A stretch of DNA of 23,541 bases from a virus. A model generated the notes under the pieces. That model was given only the letters and a program-made list of their open reading frames with translations. It was not told the DNA's origin and searched no databases. Location: positions 1-23,541 of IMG/VR virus record IMGVR_UViG_3300020202_000473; one strand, written 5' to 3'. The first letter of the stretch is position 1. Each line of letters opens with the position of its first letter. Positions 13,360 through 20,845 of this stretch are shown here, one piece after another. The position numbers were made by a program, and so were the translations under genes.

Positions 13360-13550
13360 ACCGCCCTCGACCTGTAGCTCCAGGCACCACAAGCCCTCGG
13401 GCGGGTGCGATTCCGTCCGCGAAACGTGCGGAGATGCTCCGCCAAGGCGCGGCGGGAGCCATGAAAATGCGTGCGCGGTCTAAGGCAGCGGGCAGCTATG
13501 GAGCGGTGAAGCCTGACCCGGGTAGCGGCGATGGAGGCTTCGTGAGCTGA
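13356..13550 (+). CDS. Small basic protein with ARSKAAG motif, unknown
   Basis: 64 residues, coupled to both neighbours by ATGA overlaps. Pro/Ala/Arg-rich and probably disordered; RARSKAAGSYGAV and the end GSGDGGFVS repeat motifs seen in nearby proteins (ARSRAAG; GxFVSD in the portal and the 74-aa protein). No domain is recognised. Shared motifs suggest that these proteins bind the same partner, perhaps capsid or portal. Confidence 0.58.
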   Translation: MNRPRPVAPGTTSPRAGAIPSAKRAEMLRQGAAGAMKMRARSKAAGSYGAVKPDPGSGDGGFVS

Positions 13551-14176
13551 TGGCTCGCCTTCCGGTGTCCGTCCTGGTCCCGCACCAGAAGAAGCGCAGA
13601 CACTTCTTCCTCAATTACTCCCTGCCGTCGTTTTACGCGGCCGGAGCGCTTGAGGTGCTGGTGGACGACTCCGACCGGCATCCCAACGTGAAGAGGAACG
13701 CTCTCGCCCGCAAGGCGAAGGGGAAGTACCTCTTCTTCGCGGACGACGATGTCATCCTCGCGGCGGGAGCCTTGGAGCAGATGCTGACGCGGCTCCGGAA
13801 GGCCAACGCTTCCAACCAGCGAGTCGTCTTCTGCTACGCAGACTCCCACGCCTTTACGTATCCGGGCGCGGGGACCGTATGGCAGGGCTCGCGACGGCTT
13901 ACGCAGCCTTCGTGGGATGAAGACGAGGTTCGCCGCTCCGGAACGATCACGCCCATGTCTCTCATCCTTCGCTCCGCCTTCCCGGGCTTCGATGAGAGCC
14001 TCGGGAAAGGCCACATGTGGGACCTCTGCCTCACGCTTATGGCGCAGAAGCTGCGCGGCGTGAAGGCTCCCGTGGAAGCCTTCCTGCAATTCGACGTGGA
14101 CGACGGCTTGACGAACAACGCCCGCCTGAATGTTCAGCGGGAGATCAAGAAGATCCGCAAGAAGCACGCTTGCTAG
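13550..14176 (+). CDS. GT2-like (GT-A fold) glycosyltransferase in the head module
   Basis: 208 residues, ATGA overlap with the previous gene. VSVLVPHQKK at the start, LEVLVDDSD (34-42), NALARKAKGKYLFFADDDVIL (50-70) and GALEQML follow the GT2 scheme, with D65-D66-D67 as the nucleotide-sugar/metal-binding DxD equivalent. PGFDESLGKGHMWDLCLTLM resembles the acceptor-side block where GT2 enzymes carry a G.xxEDxDL motif, here with WDLC. It is shorter than most GT2 enzymes (230-350) and has no membrane segment. Its place between portal and scaffold is unusual and suggests modification of a virion protein, inferred only from position. Donor sugar unknown. Confidence 0.75.
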   Translation: MARLPVSVLVPHQKKRRHFFLNYSLPSFYAAGALEVLVDDSDRHPNVKRNALARKAKGKYLFFADDDVILAAGALEQMLTRLRKANASNQRVVFCYADSHAFTYPGAGTVWQGSRRLTQPSWDEDEVRRSGTITPMSLILRSAFPGFDESLGKGHMWDLCLTLMAQKLRGVKAPVEAFLQFDVDDGLTNNARLNVQREIKKIRKKHAC

Positions 14177-14185
14177 GAGATCGCG

Positions 14186-14557
14186 ATGGCAAACATGGCC
14201 GACATGGCGCGGATGCTCGCCGCGCGGGGGGGCTCGGAGGGCATGGGGATGACGGGCGGCCCGGAGGAGAACCCCGAGCTGATGCCGCCGCCTGAAGACG
14301 AGATGGCGGAGGCGACCTCCGACCCGATGAGCGACCTCATGGGGGCCATCGACACCATCGAGGCCACGATCCCGCAGCTTCCTGAGTCGGTCGCCCAGAA
14401 GGTCCGCCAGCAGGTGGAAGCCTTCCGGGCTTTGGTTGAGGAAGTGGGTACGGAACTCAACCAGGAGGAGGCTCCGAAGATGTCCGAGGCCGCTCCCGCG
14501 GCTCCTGGGGCTCCCGCTGAAGGCGCGATGGCGGAAGACGATCTCTCGGGGGTCTAG
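14186..14557 (+). CDS. Acidic Met/Pro/Ala-rich protein of the head module, unknown
   Basis: 123 residues; AGGAG lies 6 bases upstream of ATG 14186. The N-terminal half is Met/Gly/Pro-rich and acidic; residues about 48-90 (DLMGAIDTIEATIPQLPESV, AQKVRQQVEAFRALVEEVG) form likely helices; the tail is Ala/Pro-rich (AAPAAPGAPAEGAMAEDD). Acidic helical proteins before scaffolds may be assembly factors, but no family is recognised. The stop TAG abuts the next ATG. Confidence 0.65.
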   Translation: MANMADMARMLAARGGSEGMGMTGGPEENPELMPPPEDEMAEATSDPMSDLMGAIDTIEATIPQLPESVAQKVRQQVEAFRALVEEVGTELNQEEAPKMSEAAPAAPGAPAEGAMAEDDLSGV

Positions 14558-14710
14558 ATGCACATAGACAAGCGCTGGAAGCCCTCCAAGATCCTCACCC
14601 CGGCTCCCGCGACGGCTCCGCCGCCGTGGATGCCAAAGGGAAAGCCGTCGTCTCACGAATCCCAGCTCAAGGATCTGGCCCGCTCGCGGGCCGCGAAGAA
14701 AGGACACTGA
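14558..14710 (+). CDS. 50-residue protein ending in an ARSRAA motif
   Basis: ATG 14558 follows directly on the previous TAG; TGA ends at 14710, one base before the next ATG at 14712. It starts MHIDKRWKPSKILTPAPATA, has PPPWMPKGKPSSHESQ, and ends LKDLARSRAAKKGH. The exact fit between neighbours and the ARSRAA motif shared with two other small proteins of the module support it. No strong Shine-Dalgarno is seen, so translation probably depends on the upstream gene. Function unknown. Confidence 0.6.
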   Translation: MHIDKRWKPSKILTPAPATAPPPWMPKGKPSSHESQLKDLARSRAAKKGH

Positions 14711-14711
14711 T

Positions 14712-15125
14712 ATGCCTATCGCCATCCCGAACGCGGTTCCAGGCGCTTACGTGGAAGAGTGCTACGACGATGAGGGGAAGGCTCTTCCCGTCCGCCGCAA
14801 GGGCTGGATCACCCGCGTCGAGTACCCGAAGAACGCCCCCTACGACTCGACGGGGATCAAGAAGGTCTTCGCCTTCTTCGACAAGGAGAAGGGCGAGGAA
14901 GAGACGAAGCTGCGTCGGCTCAACCTGATCCGGGTGGCCGATCAAGCGGCCCTGGAGCGCCTCCGGACTGACAAGCGAAATGAGGCGGGCGACGCGCTCC
15001 GCGAGTCGCTCGACATCTCGCTTTCCCCGGCCAAGGACAAGCGGGCGATCTCCCAGGACAAGACGGGACTCGACCCCAAGCAGCGGATGACCTCCGCGCA
15101 GGCGGCGCAGCTCAAGAAAGACTGA
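14712..15125 (+). CDS. Unknown 137-residue head-module protein
   Basis: ATG 14712, with AAAGGA 11-16 bases upstream. The N-terminal part looks beta-rich (GAYVEECYDDEGKALPVRRK, GWITRVEYP, KKVFAFFDKEKGEEETKLRR), like a small barrel; the C-terminal part is helical and charged (ALERLRTDKRNEAGDALRES) and ends in AQAAQLKKD. No family is recognised. Position between portal and scaffold suggests a minor virion or assembly protein. Confidence 0.65.
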   Translation: MPIAIPNAVPGAYVEECYDDEGKALPVRRKGWITRVEYPKNAPYDSTGIKKVFAFFDKEKGEEETKLRRLNLIRVADQAALERLRTDKRNEAGDALRESLDISLSPAKDKRAISQDKTGLDPKQRMTSAQAAQLKKD

Positions 15126-15138
15126 CAAGTCGGAGCGC

Positions 15139-15216
15139 GTGGGCGTCTGGCGCTCCTTCAAATCCGGACGCCCGAAGGATCTACGGTTCCGCGATGGGCG
15201 GATAGGAGAGGACTGA
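15139..15216 (+). CDS. Possible 25-residue ORF before the scaffold gene
   Basis: GTG 15139 to TGA 15216 encodes MGVWRSFKSGRPKDLRFRDG plus five residues, a basic peptide that would fill the 95-base gap. CGGAG at 15131-15135 is too close for a normal ribosome site, and no initiator ATG is present. It may be only untranslated leader for the scaffold gene. Confidence 0.2.
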   Translation: MGVWRSFKSGRPKDLRFRDGRIGED

Positions 15217-15220
15217 GCGA

Positions 15221-16018
15221 ATGGAAATGCCGCAGGATGAAGGGCTCGAAAGCCTGGTCGAGTCCGCTCTTGGCGGTGGCGAGGGCTCCGGACAGGATAC
15301 CCCTCAGACCATCGGCCAGGATACCGGACACGCCGACCGGCTCACGACACCCCAGAATCCGGGAGCCGCGAGGCAGGAGGCTGGGCAGCAGCAACAGCGA
15401 CTTCTGGCGGGGAAGTACAAGACCGCCCAGGAGTTGGAGAAAGCGTATCAGAACAGCGACAAGCAGGCCAAGCAGACGCTTTCCAAGCTCCAGCGTCTTG
15501 AGCAGTTGATCGGCTCCGAGAAGTTTCAGCGTCTGGCTCAGACCGATCCGGAAATCCGCGAAGCCCTGGCGAAGAGCGGTTACGAGCTTCGCCGGGAGGA
15601 GTCTCGCCAGGAAGAGCGGGCGGACGATTGGGATGGGGACGAAACCGATCCCCGCTTCCAGATCGAGCTTGTGAAGGCGGACAACAACCTCCGGTGGGAA
15701 CTCTTTGAATTCGGCAGCCAGAGGGGGAAGCCTCTCTCGCCCGAAGAGACGAGGGCCATCAAGGAGGTGCTTGTCGCCTCGCCGCGCCTCACCGTCGCCC
15801 AGGCTTGGAAGCTGACCCCGAACTATGAGAAGGAAATCAAGGCTCGGGAAGACGCCCGCCTGTCGGAGATGGAGAAGCGGTTCAAGCCCAAGGGTCGGCC
15901 TCAGCCGAACCCGATGGCGCTTCCTGGTCAGAAGCTCGACCTCAAGAAGAGCGTGACGGAGATGAACGACGCTGAAAAGCGCGCTTATCTCGCCAAGATC
16001 GCGGAGGAAAACCCGTAG
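15221..16018 (+). CDS. Capsid scaffolding protein (probable)
   Basis: 265 residues, ATG 15221, GGATAGGAGAGG upstream. Acidic Gly/Gln-rich N-terminus, then LLAGKYKTAQELEKAYQNSD (61-80), a motif common in phage scaffolds, followed by a long Gln/Lys/Glu-rich coiled-coil-like region and a charged C-terminal part (KEIKAREDARLSEMEKRFK). A highly helical charged protein encoded just before the major capsid protein is the standard scaffold arrangement. It would template procapsid assembly and leave before or during packaging. No protease domain is visible. Confidence 0.78.
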   Translation: MEMPQDEGLESLVESALGGGEGSGQDTPQTIGQDTGHADRLTTPQNPGAARQEAGQQQQRLLAGKYKTAQELEKAYQNSDKQAKQTLSKLQRLEQLIGSEKFQRLAQTDPEIREALAKSGYELRREESRQEERADDWDGDETDPRFQIELVKADNNLRWELFEFGSQRGKPLSPEETRAIKEVLVASPRLTVAQAWKLTPNYEKEIKAREDARLSEMEKRFKPKGRPQPNPMALPGQKLDLKKSVTEMNDAEKRAYLAKIAEENP

Positions 16019-16038
16019 GCAGCGACAAGGACTAAGCC

Positions 16039-17010
16039 ATGGCGTTTTCTCTGAACACGATTCAGAGCATCACGCAGAACTACATCGCCCCTCAGATCGT
16101 GGACAACACGAGCAAGGGGACGCCGTATGTGTGGTGGCTCAGGGAGAACGGCCGGATCTCCGTGCGCGGGGGTCTGAGCCTTCGTTTCCCCATCGTCAAG
16201 TCTCACCTCAACTTCGACTGGTACTCCGGGATGGATCCGGCGACGCTTGAGGCCCTCGAGCCGTTCACGGCGGCTCAGTTCGAGTGGTACAACGGCCGGT
16301 GCCCCTTCGTCATTCCGGAGGAGGACATCGACAAGAACAACGGTCCCGACGGGATCGTTGACATCGTGGACGCGGTGACGCAGACCGCCTCCGCGACGCT
16401 CATGGAGCAGCTCGCGACGGCCCTCATGGGGTCGAACAGCTCGAACTCGCTCCAGCCGAGCGGCCTTCAGGATCTCTTCGCCGGGACGGGCACGCCTTAT
16501 GGCGGCCTGACGGATACGGACTTCACTTCCCCGGCGACGTGGCTCGCGTCGCGCCTGGACTGCATCACGAACAACGTCCTGACGGCGCTCGACATGCGGC
16601 GGCTGCGTGGCTCGGTCACGCGGGGTCCGTCGAAGCCCAACCTGGGTCTCTGCAACTTCCCGGTCTATGACCGCATCTGGGCCATCGCGCAGAGCAATCA
16701 GCGCTTTGGCATGGAGCGGATCGCGAAGATCGGCTTCGACCACATGATGTTCGAGGACATGGTCATCATGCCCGACGAACACGCGGAAGGCTCGGGCTAC
16801 ACGCAGACGGATAACTGCCTATGGTTCCTGAACACGGACTACATCAAGTTCGTCGTTCACGAGTCCAAGGCGTTCATCAGCCGCGTGTACGCTCCGATCC
16901 CGCAGATCGAAGCCTACATCGGGAAGCTGCTCTTCATGGTGTCTCACGGCACGTCTCAGCGGCGAGCGCACGGCGAGATCGACAACATCGATCCGGCTGA
17001 CGCGAGCTAG
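16039..17010 (+). CDS. Major capsid protein
   Basis: 323 residues, ATG 16039. It starts MAFSLNTIQSITQNYIAPQI and continues with VDNTSKGTPYVWWLREN; the pattern of an N-terminal arm, then a beta-rich domain (SLRFPIVKSHLNFDWYSGMD), an acidic spine helix (VDIVDAVTQTASATLMEQLA) and an axial-domain-like end (DNCLWFLNTDYIKFVVHE, SRVYAPIPQIEAYIGKLLFM) fits HK97-fold capsid proteins. Position after the scaffold and before adaptor genes agrees. The coding sequence is strongly biased to C/G-ending codons, as expected of a highly expressed gene in a GC-rich host. No cleavage site or cross-linking residues can be assigned. Confidence 0.82.
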   Translation: MAFSLNTIQSITQNYIAPQIVDNTSKGTPYVWWLRENGRISVRGGLSLRFPIVKSHLNFDWYSGMDPATLEALEPFTAAQFEWYNGRCPFVIPEEDIDKNNGPDGIVDIVDAVTQTASATLMEQLATALMGSNSSNSLQPSGLQDLFAGTGTPYGGLTDTDFTSPATWLASRLDCITNNVLTALDMRRLRGSVTRGPSKPNLGLCNFPVYDRIWAIAQSNQRFGMERIAKIGFDHMMFEDMVIMPDEHAEGSGYTQTDNCLWFLNTDYIKFVVHESKAFISRVYAPIPQIEAYIGKLLFMVSHGTSQRRAHGEIDNIDPADAS

Positions 17011-17026
17011 GCGAGGCGTGGGCTGT

Positions 17027-17046
17027 TCTCCCCCTTGTGGGGGAGA
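17027..17046 (+). terminator. Hairpin after the capsid gene
   Basis: TCTCCCCC (17027-17034) and GGGGGAGA (17039-17046) form a perfect 8-bp stem with loop TTGT, 17 bases after the capsid stop codon. It is followed by GGCGGGACGG and not by a T-run, so it is more likely an mRNA-stabilising structure or a leaky terminator than a complete intrinsic terminator. Confidence 0.45.
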
Positions 17047-17123
17047 GGCGGGACGGTGGCCGCTAGACAGCCCGAGTGAAGCCCCTGGGCCTATGTTCCC
17101 CAGGGTGCGCGGAGGTCAGAACA

Positions 17124-17726
17124 ATGCCTACTCTTGGTGAAGGGTTTGTCGGGATCAACCCCCCGGCCGCGCGAGTGACGGCGGACGGCGGGATTGACGC
17201 CCAGACGGATTCCTCGCGGAAGAACGCCCCCGGCCAGATCGCGTTCTATCGGGACGCGAAGGGTCGCTGGTCGGCCCTCAAGTACGTTCAGGCGTTCGCG
17301 TCGATCCCCAAGGGCGCGGTCATCACCCAGGTCCACGCCGCCGAGGCTACGACCGGAGGGGTGAGCAGCGCCGGGATCTCGCAGGACCCGAACGTGGTCA
17401 CGGTCGCGTCCATCGGTCAGTTCAACAACCTGACGCCCGCTGGCATCAGCGCGGTGGACGTGAACAACACGGGGTACTGGTTCTGGGCCTACATCGCGGG
17501 CTACTGCCCGGATGCGGCGATGCCCTCGACGTACGCTTCCGGTCAGCCGCTTCGGATGTCGGCCACGTACGCGGGCAGGCTGTCGAGCGCTCAGATCAAC
17601 GCCTCGTTCGCGTGCGTCGGCGCGACCATTCCGATTCGCGCGGTCGCTGTGTCGCTGGGTGCCCATACGGTGTCCACGGCGAACTCGACCAACTCGGTCA
17701 TGATCCAGGGCTGGCTCAACGCCTAG
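17124..17726 (+). CDS. Probable capsid decoration or head-fibre protein
   Basis: 200 residues from ATG 17124, chosen because GGAGG lies 8 bases upstream; an in-frame ATG at 17076 has no such site. The protein is rich in Ala, Gly, Ser, Thr and Val with few charges (VHAAEATTGGVSSAGISQDP, AVDVNNTGYWFWAYIAGYCP, IRAVAVSLGAHTVSTANSTN), typical of an extracellular beta-sandwich. Encoded directly after the major capsid protein and flanked by two strong hairpins, it probably sits on the outside of the head in many copies. No sequence family is recognised. Confidence 0.6.
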   Translation: MPTLGEGFVGINPPAARVTADGGIDAQTDSSRKNAPGQIAFYRDAKGRWSALKYVQAFASIPKGAVITQVHAAEATTGGVSSAGISQDPNVVTVASIGQFNNLTPAGISAVDVNNTGYWFWAYIAGYCPDAAMPSTYASGQPLRMSATYAGRLSSAQINASFACVGATIPIRAVAVSLGAHTVSTANSTNSVMIQGWLNA

Positions 17727-17736
17727 TGTCTGGGGA

Positions 17737-17763
17737 GGGGGTGGTCCCGAAGGGGCCACCCCC
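17737..17763 (+). terminator. Strong 12-bp hairpin after the decoration gene
   Basis: GGGGGTGGTCCC (17737-17748) pairs with GGGGCCACCCCC (17752-17763) over 12 bp with one T-G pair and the loop GAA. The following CATCTTCC has only three T in eight bases. It could be a partial terminator that lowers transcription downstream of the capsid genes, or protect the 3' end of their mRNA. Confidence 0.5.
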
Positions 17764-17789
17764 CATCTTCCAGGTGAGGAGAAAGAACG

Positions 17790-18140
17790 ATGTCCCTTGA
17801 ACTTGTCCAGCTCAGCAGAGACGTTGGGCTGTCGCTGGCGACGCACGTCTGGACTACGACGGTCGCGTCCCACGCGCTCATCGCGGCCCCCGGTTCTGGA
17901 AAGGCGCTGCGGCTGCATTACGTAGCCGTGGCCCAGAGCGCCGTCACGGGAGCGGTCCATATCACGGCCAATACGACCGCCGGGAGCAACTACTACAACT
18001 ACAACCAGGACGGACCTCACACGGAGCTTGCGCTCATCACGCTCGGGGAGAACGAACCGGCCGTCCTTCATATGGCCGCTGGCGGCGGCGCGGGCTTTAT
18101 CCGCGTGTACTACAGCGTCGCTCTCGTTTCCGGCACCTAG
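17790..18140 (+). CDS. Unknown beta-rich virion protein
   Basis: 116 residues; GAGGAG is 10-15 bases upstream of ATG 17790. Alternating hydrophobic strands (ALRLHYVAVAQSAVTGAVHI, FIRVYYSVALVSGT) with Gly/Asn turns (NTTAGSNYYNYNQDGPHTEL) suggest a compact beta-barrel or jelly-roll. Position between decoration and adaptor genes fits a minor head or connector component. No family is recognised. Confidence 0.65.
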   Translation: MSLELVQLSRDVGLSLATHVWTTTVASHALIAAPGSGKALRLHYVAVAQSAVTGAVHITANTTAGSNYYNYNQDGPHTELALITLGENEPAVLHMAAGGGAGFIRVYYSVALVSGT

Positions 18141-18152
18141 AGGGAGGGGGAG

Positions 18153-19031
18153 ATGGCGACCGCCTCGGCGCTTATCGCCCAGATCCAGGTTGAGCTTGGA
18201 GCCGCGAACGCGGACTCCCAGGCGAACTCCCTCTTCGCCTCCGCCAACCTCTACGGCTGGCTGGACGAAGCCCAGCGGGAGTTCGCGAAGAGGACCATGT
18301 GCCTGCGCGGGGTCAACGGCCAAACTGTGGTCACCAACCAGGACTCCCTGCCGCTTCCCGACGACTGCCTGCTGGTGGAGGCCGTGATCGCCCGCAAGAA
18401 CTGGAATCGCAAGGTGAAGAAGGTGACGCCGACCGATTTCATCAACCAGCAGACGGGCGTGCAGACGGCTCTCGCGACGGACCCCTCCATTTGGTGCGAG
18501 ATGGATGGGCGGATCTACGTCTTCCCGCGCTACTCGAACTCCTCCCTCACCTCGACGCTCAACGCGACGACCACGGCGGCGGCGACGACGCTCACGCTCG
18601 CCTCGACGGGCAACCTGCGGAGTTACGGGCGCGTGCTGATCGGCAGCGAGGAGATTGAGTATACAGGGAAGTCCACCACGACGCTTACGGGGTGTCGGCG
18701 CGGGGTGGCGCAGACCACGGCGGCATCCTACGCCTCCGGGCAAACGGTCACGCAGATCGACGTGGACATCCTCTACCGCAGGATGCCCATCGCCCTCGCG
18801 TCCACGGCATCCCCGGAAATCAGGTCTTCGTACCACGACCTTCTCAAGTATTACGTGAAGCACATGGCGCTCACGGCGGAAGGGGCTCTGGAGAAGGCGT
18901 CCGCGCAGTTTGAGCTGTGGGACAAGGGGGTAACGGAAGCGGAGTACACGGCCAAGCGGGAAGCCCTTGGCACGGTCACGATCAGGGACACGGAGACGCA
19001 GTCGCTGAGTGACATGTACGGGCCGATCTAG
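18153..19031 (+). CDS. Head-tail adaptor with an inserted beta domain
   Basis: 292 residues, ATG 18153 with GGGAGGGGGAG upstream. The N-terminus (SALIAQIQVELGAANADSQA, LYGWLDEAQREFAKRTMCLR) and the C-terminus (EIRSSYHDLLKYYVKHMALT, EGALEKASAQFELWDKGVTE) are helical and typical of phage adaptor proteins at this position (P22 gp4-like place). Residues about 130-200 form a separate Thr-rich unit (TTAAATTLTLASTGNLRSYG, RVLIGSEEIEYTGKSTTTLT, GCRRGVAQTTAASYASGQ) of a kind recurring in phage structural proteins. It sits between IYVFP and VDILYRRMP, which would otherwise be one strand pair. The protein probably seals the portal and holds the tail hub. Its TAG abuts the next ATG. Confidence 0.68.
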   Translation: MATASALIAQIQVELGAANADSQANSLFASANLYGWLDEAQREFAKRTMCLRGVNGQTVVTNQDSLPLPDDCLLVEAVIARKNWNRKVKKVTPTDFINQQTGVQTALATDPSIWCEMDGRIYVFPRYSNSSLTSTLNATTTAAATTLTLASTGNLRSYGRVLIGSEEIEYTGKSTTTLTGCRRGVAQTTAASYASGQTVTQIDVDILYRRMPIALASTASPEIRSSYHDLLKYYVKHMALTAEGALEKASAQFELWDKGVTEAEYTAKREALGTVTIRDTETQSLSDMYGPI

Positions 19032-20468
19032 ATGGCGATGCAGGACATCGGGACGAGGGTCATCAACGGCGGCCTGGTGACGGGCCTCCCGCCGCACGCC
19101 ATTACCATCAACGAGGCCCAAGTCTCCGAAAACGTCGATCCCTCCTATCCCCTGGGGCTAAAGACGCGGAGAGGGTCGAGCGCCTATGGCGTCACCCTCC
19201 CGACCTCCGCTTCCGGCGCGGCGATGACGGGGCTTCGGGTCTGGACGCGGGATCTCGGCACCACGTTTCACGTCTTCGCCGTCAACACCACGATCTATTC
19301 GGCGGATGGCAACTCGGCGCTTTCCATCAAGACGGGGATGGCGACCGACTCCATCATGAACGCCGACGCCCTCAACAACATGCTTGTCGTGGTGGCAAGC
19401 GGCCTTTTCCCGCAGATTTCAAGCGCCGGGAGCAGCCTTGCCTCGATCACGGAAGGCACGTATCTCCCGTCCACGGCGCGGGCCAAGTACATCACGGAGT
19501 ACGGCTCCAAGCTCTGGATCTCCGGCGACACGAGCTTTCCGTCTCGTGTCATCTTCTGCAAGGCGGGAGACCCCGAGGACTGGTCGAGCGTCTCCAACGC
19601 CGGGAACGCCGACATCGGCGCGGGCGACGGCGACATCATCCGTGGGCTCGCCGGAACCCGCCGCGCTCTCTACCTCTTCAAGCGCAAGACCACCTACGCG
19701 CTCACCGGAGACACGACCGCCAATTACAAGGTCGATCCCGTTTGCGAGTGGGGGCTTGTGTCGGAGCGCGGCTTCGCCTCGGACGGCCAAGGCTGCTTCT
19801 TCGCCTCCGATGACGGGGTCTATTACCTGAACGGCCTCAACGCCAGCCGCATCAGCGATCCCGTGAGGGACACCTACGACGGGATCTCCGACAAGTCCAC
19901 GCTCACGATGGAGATTAAGGGCGACAAGCTCTTCATCTTCTACAAGGATAGTGGCAGCCAAAACAACAAGGCTCTCGTCTGCGGCTTTAAGCGCAAGATG
20001 TCCGATGGCTCCGTGCGCGGGGTGTGGGGAATCTACACGGGGCAGCCCTGGAGCGTCGCGGACACGTCCCGGGCCAACCAGCTTTACGTCGGGACGAACA
20101 CCGGCACGCTCCAAATCTACGAGATCGACACCGGCTCACCCGGTAGCGTGGACTGCCTCTGGCGCACGCCAGACATGGACTTCGATTCCTTCTCCTTTAA
20201 GACCCTGATGCGCTACTTCGTGCATCAGAAGGCGGACACGGCCACCACCACGCTCACGGTGAGAACTTACGTGGACGGGGCCTCCCACGGAAGCGACGCC
20301 ACGCTCTCCTTCGGGACCACGACGGAGCATCAGGTCCAGATGGCGGGGCCTCTCTCCGGGCCTACGGGGAGATTCTTAGGGCTACGGCTTGCCTGGACGG
20401 GGGACAAGACCTTCTACGGGATCCGGGTCTATGCGGATGTCCGCGCGGACGACATGACGAGGAGATGA
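19032..20468 (+). CDS. Beta-propeller tail protein, P22 gp10-like (tail hub/stabilisation)
   Basis: 478 residues, ATG 19032 directly after the adaptor's TAG. An N-terminal strand-rich arm (INGGLVTGLPPHAI, YPLGLKTRRGSSAYG) is followed by repeated blade-like units: HVFAVNTTIYSADGN, NMLVVVASGLFPQISSAG, YGSKLWISGDTSFPSRVIFC, PEDWSSVSNAGN, ALYLFKRKTTYALTGD, GFASDGQGCFFASDDGVYYL. This pattern and the gene order match P22 gp10-type tail factors, which close the portal after packaging and carry the tail needle or fibres. The C-terminal 120 residues look like a separate beta-sandwich (TLTVRTYVDGASHGSDATL). Family assignment rests on the blade pattern and position. Confidence 0.7.
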   Translation: MAMQDIGTRVINGGLVTGLPPHAITINEAQVSENVDPSYPLGLKTRRGSSAYGVTLPTSASGAAMTGLRVWTRDLGTTFHVFAVNTTIYSADGNSALSIKTGMATDSIMNADALNNMLVVVASGLFPQISSAGSSLASITEGTYLPSTARAKYITEYGSKLWISGDTSFPSRVIFCKAGDPEDWSSVSNAGNADIGAGDGDIIRGLAGTRRALYLFKRKTTYALTGDTTANYKVDPVCEWGLVSERGFASDGQGCFFASDDGVYYLNGLNASRISDPVRDTYDGISDKSTLTMEIKGDKLFIFYKDSGSQNNKALVCGFKRKMSDGSVRGVWGIYTGQPWSVADTSRANQLYVGTNTGTLQIYEIDTGSPGSVDCLWRTPDMDFDSFSFKTLMRYFVHQKADTATTTLTVRTYVDGASHGSDATLSFGTTTEHQVQMAGPLSGPTGRFLGLRLAWTGDKTFYGIRVYADVRADDMTRR

Positions 20469-20481
20469 GTTGGAAGTGCTG

Positions 20482-20817
20482 TTACTCTACGCACCTATCG
20501 CACAGTGGCTTATCCTGATAGAAGCCATCGGGGTCAATCAGTCTTCCGCCAGAGACTTTGCATTCCTTGAGAGGCCACCCAGCAAGCTCGGGGCAGTCCT
20601 TTCTCAGGTGTGCGGTAACTGGAGGTGCTTCAAACGGGATCGTAAAGTTGCCAGCTTTTCTAGGTGGCTTCTCCACAGCAAAGAAAAGACGCGTGCCTTC
20701 AACACGCTCAAGGCGTTGGGCCTCGCGCTTCTTGGACTCTTTCATCATCGTGATTCGAGGGTCCTCTTTTTCGCACCCGAGGAGCAAGATGAGCGGGAGC
20801 GCGTACTGGGGCCTCAT
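20482..20817 (-). CDS. Minus-strand lipoprotein (moron)
   Basis: 111 residues from the ATG at 20817-20815. MRPQYALPLILLLGCEKED is a lipoprotein signal peptide with lipobox LLGC, lipidated Cys at 15, and no Asp at +2, so outer-membrane sorting is expected in a Gram-negative cell. The mature part has Cys-rich ends (HLRKDCPELAGWPLKECKVS, FYQDKPLCDRC). GGAG lies 8-11 bases upstream of the ATG and a TTGACA-N16-TAGACT promoter at 20873-20846. It is the only gene of the window's right part on this strand and is visibly more AT-rich than its neighbours. These are marks of a moron, a gene expressed on its own, perhaps from a prophage. Superinfection-exclusion lipoproteins (T5 Llp, TP-J34 Ltp) have similar form, but no sequence match is claimed. 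An outer spanin is less likely, since no inner partner is seen. A longer frame to 21072 overlaps the next gene. Confidence 0.7.
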   Translation of the reverse strand: MRPQYALPLILLLGCEKEDPRITMMKESKKREAQRLERVEGTRLFFAVEKPPRKAGNFTIPFEAPPVTAHLRKDCPELAGWPLKECKVSGGRLIDPDGFYQDKPLCDRCVE

Positions 20818-20845
20818 ACTGTTTTCTCCATTTGGAACGCCAAAA

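Noticed and set aside
17091-19121. Very long minus-strand ORF (676 codons) under the decoration and adaptor genes
   Set aside because: The product is Arg/Gly/His-rich and without motifs, as expected when a GC-biased third position on the other strand removes stops. Four well-supported plus-strand genes lie over it.
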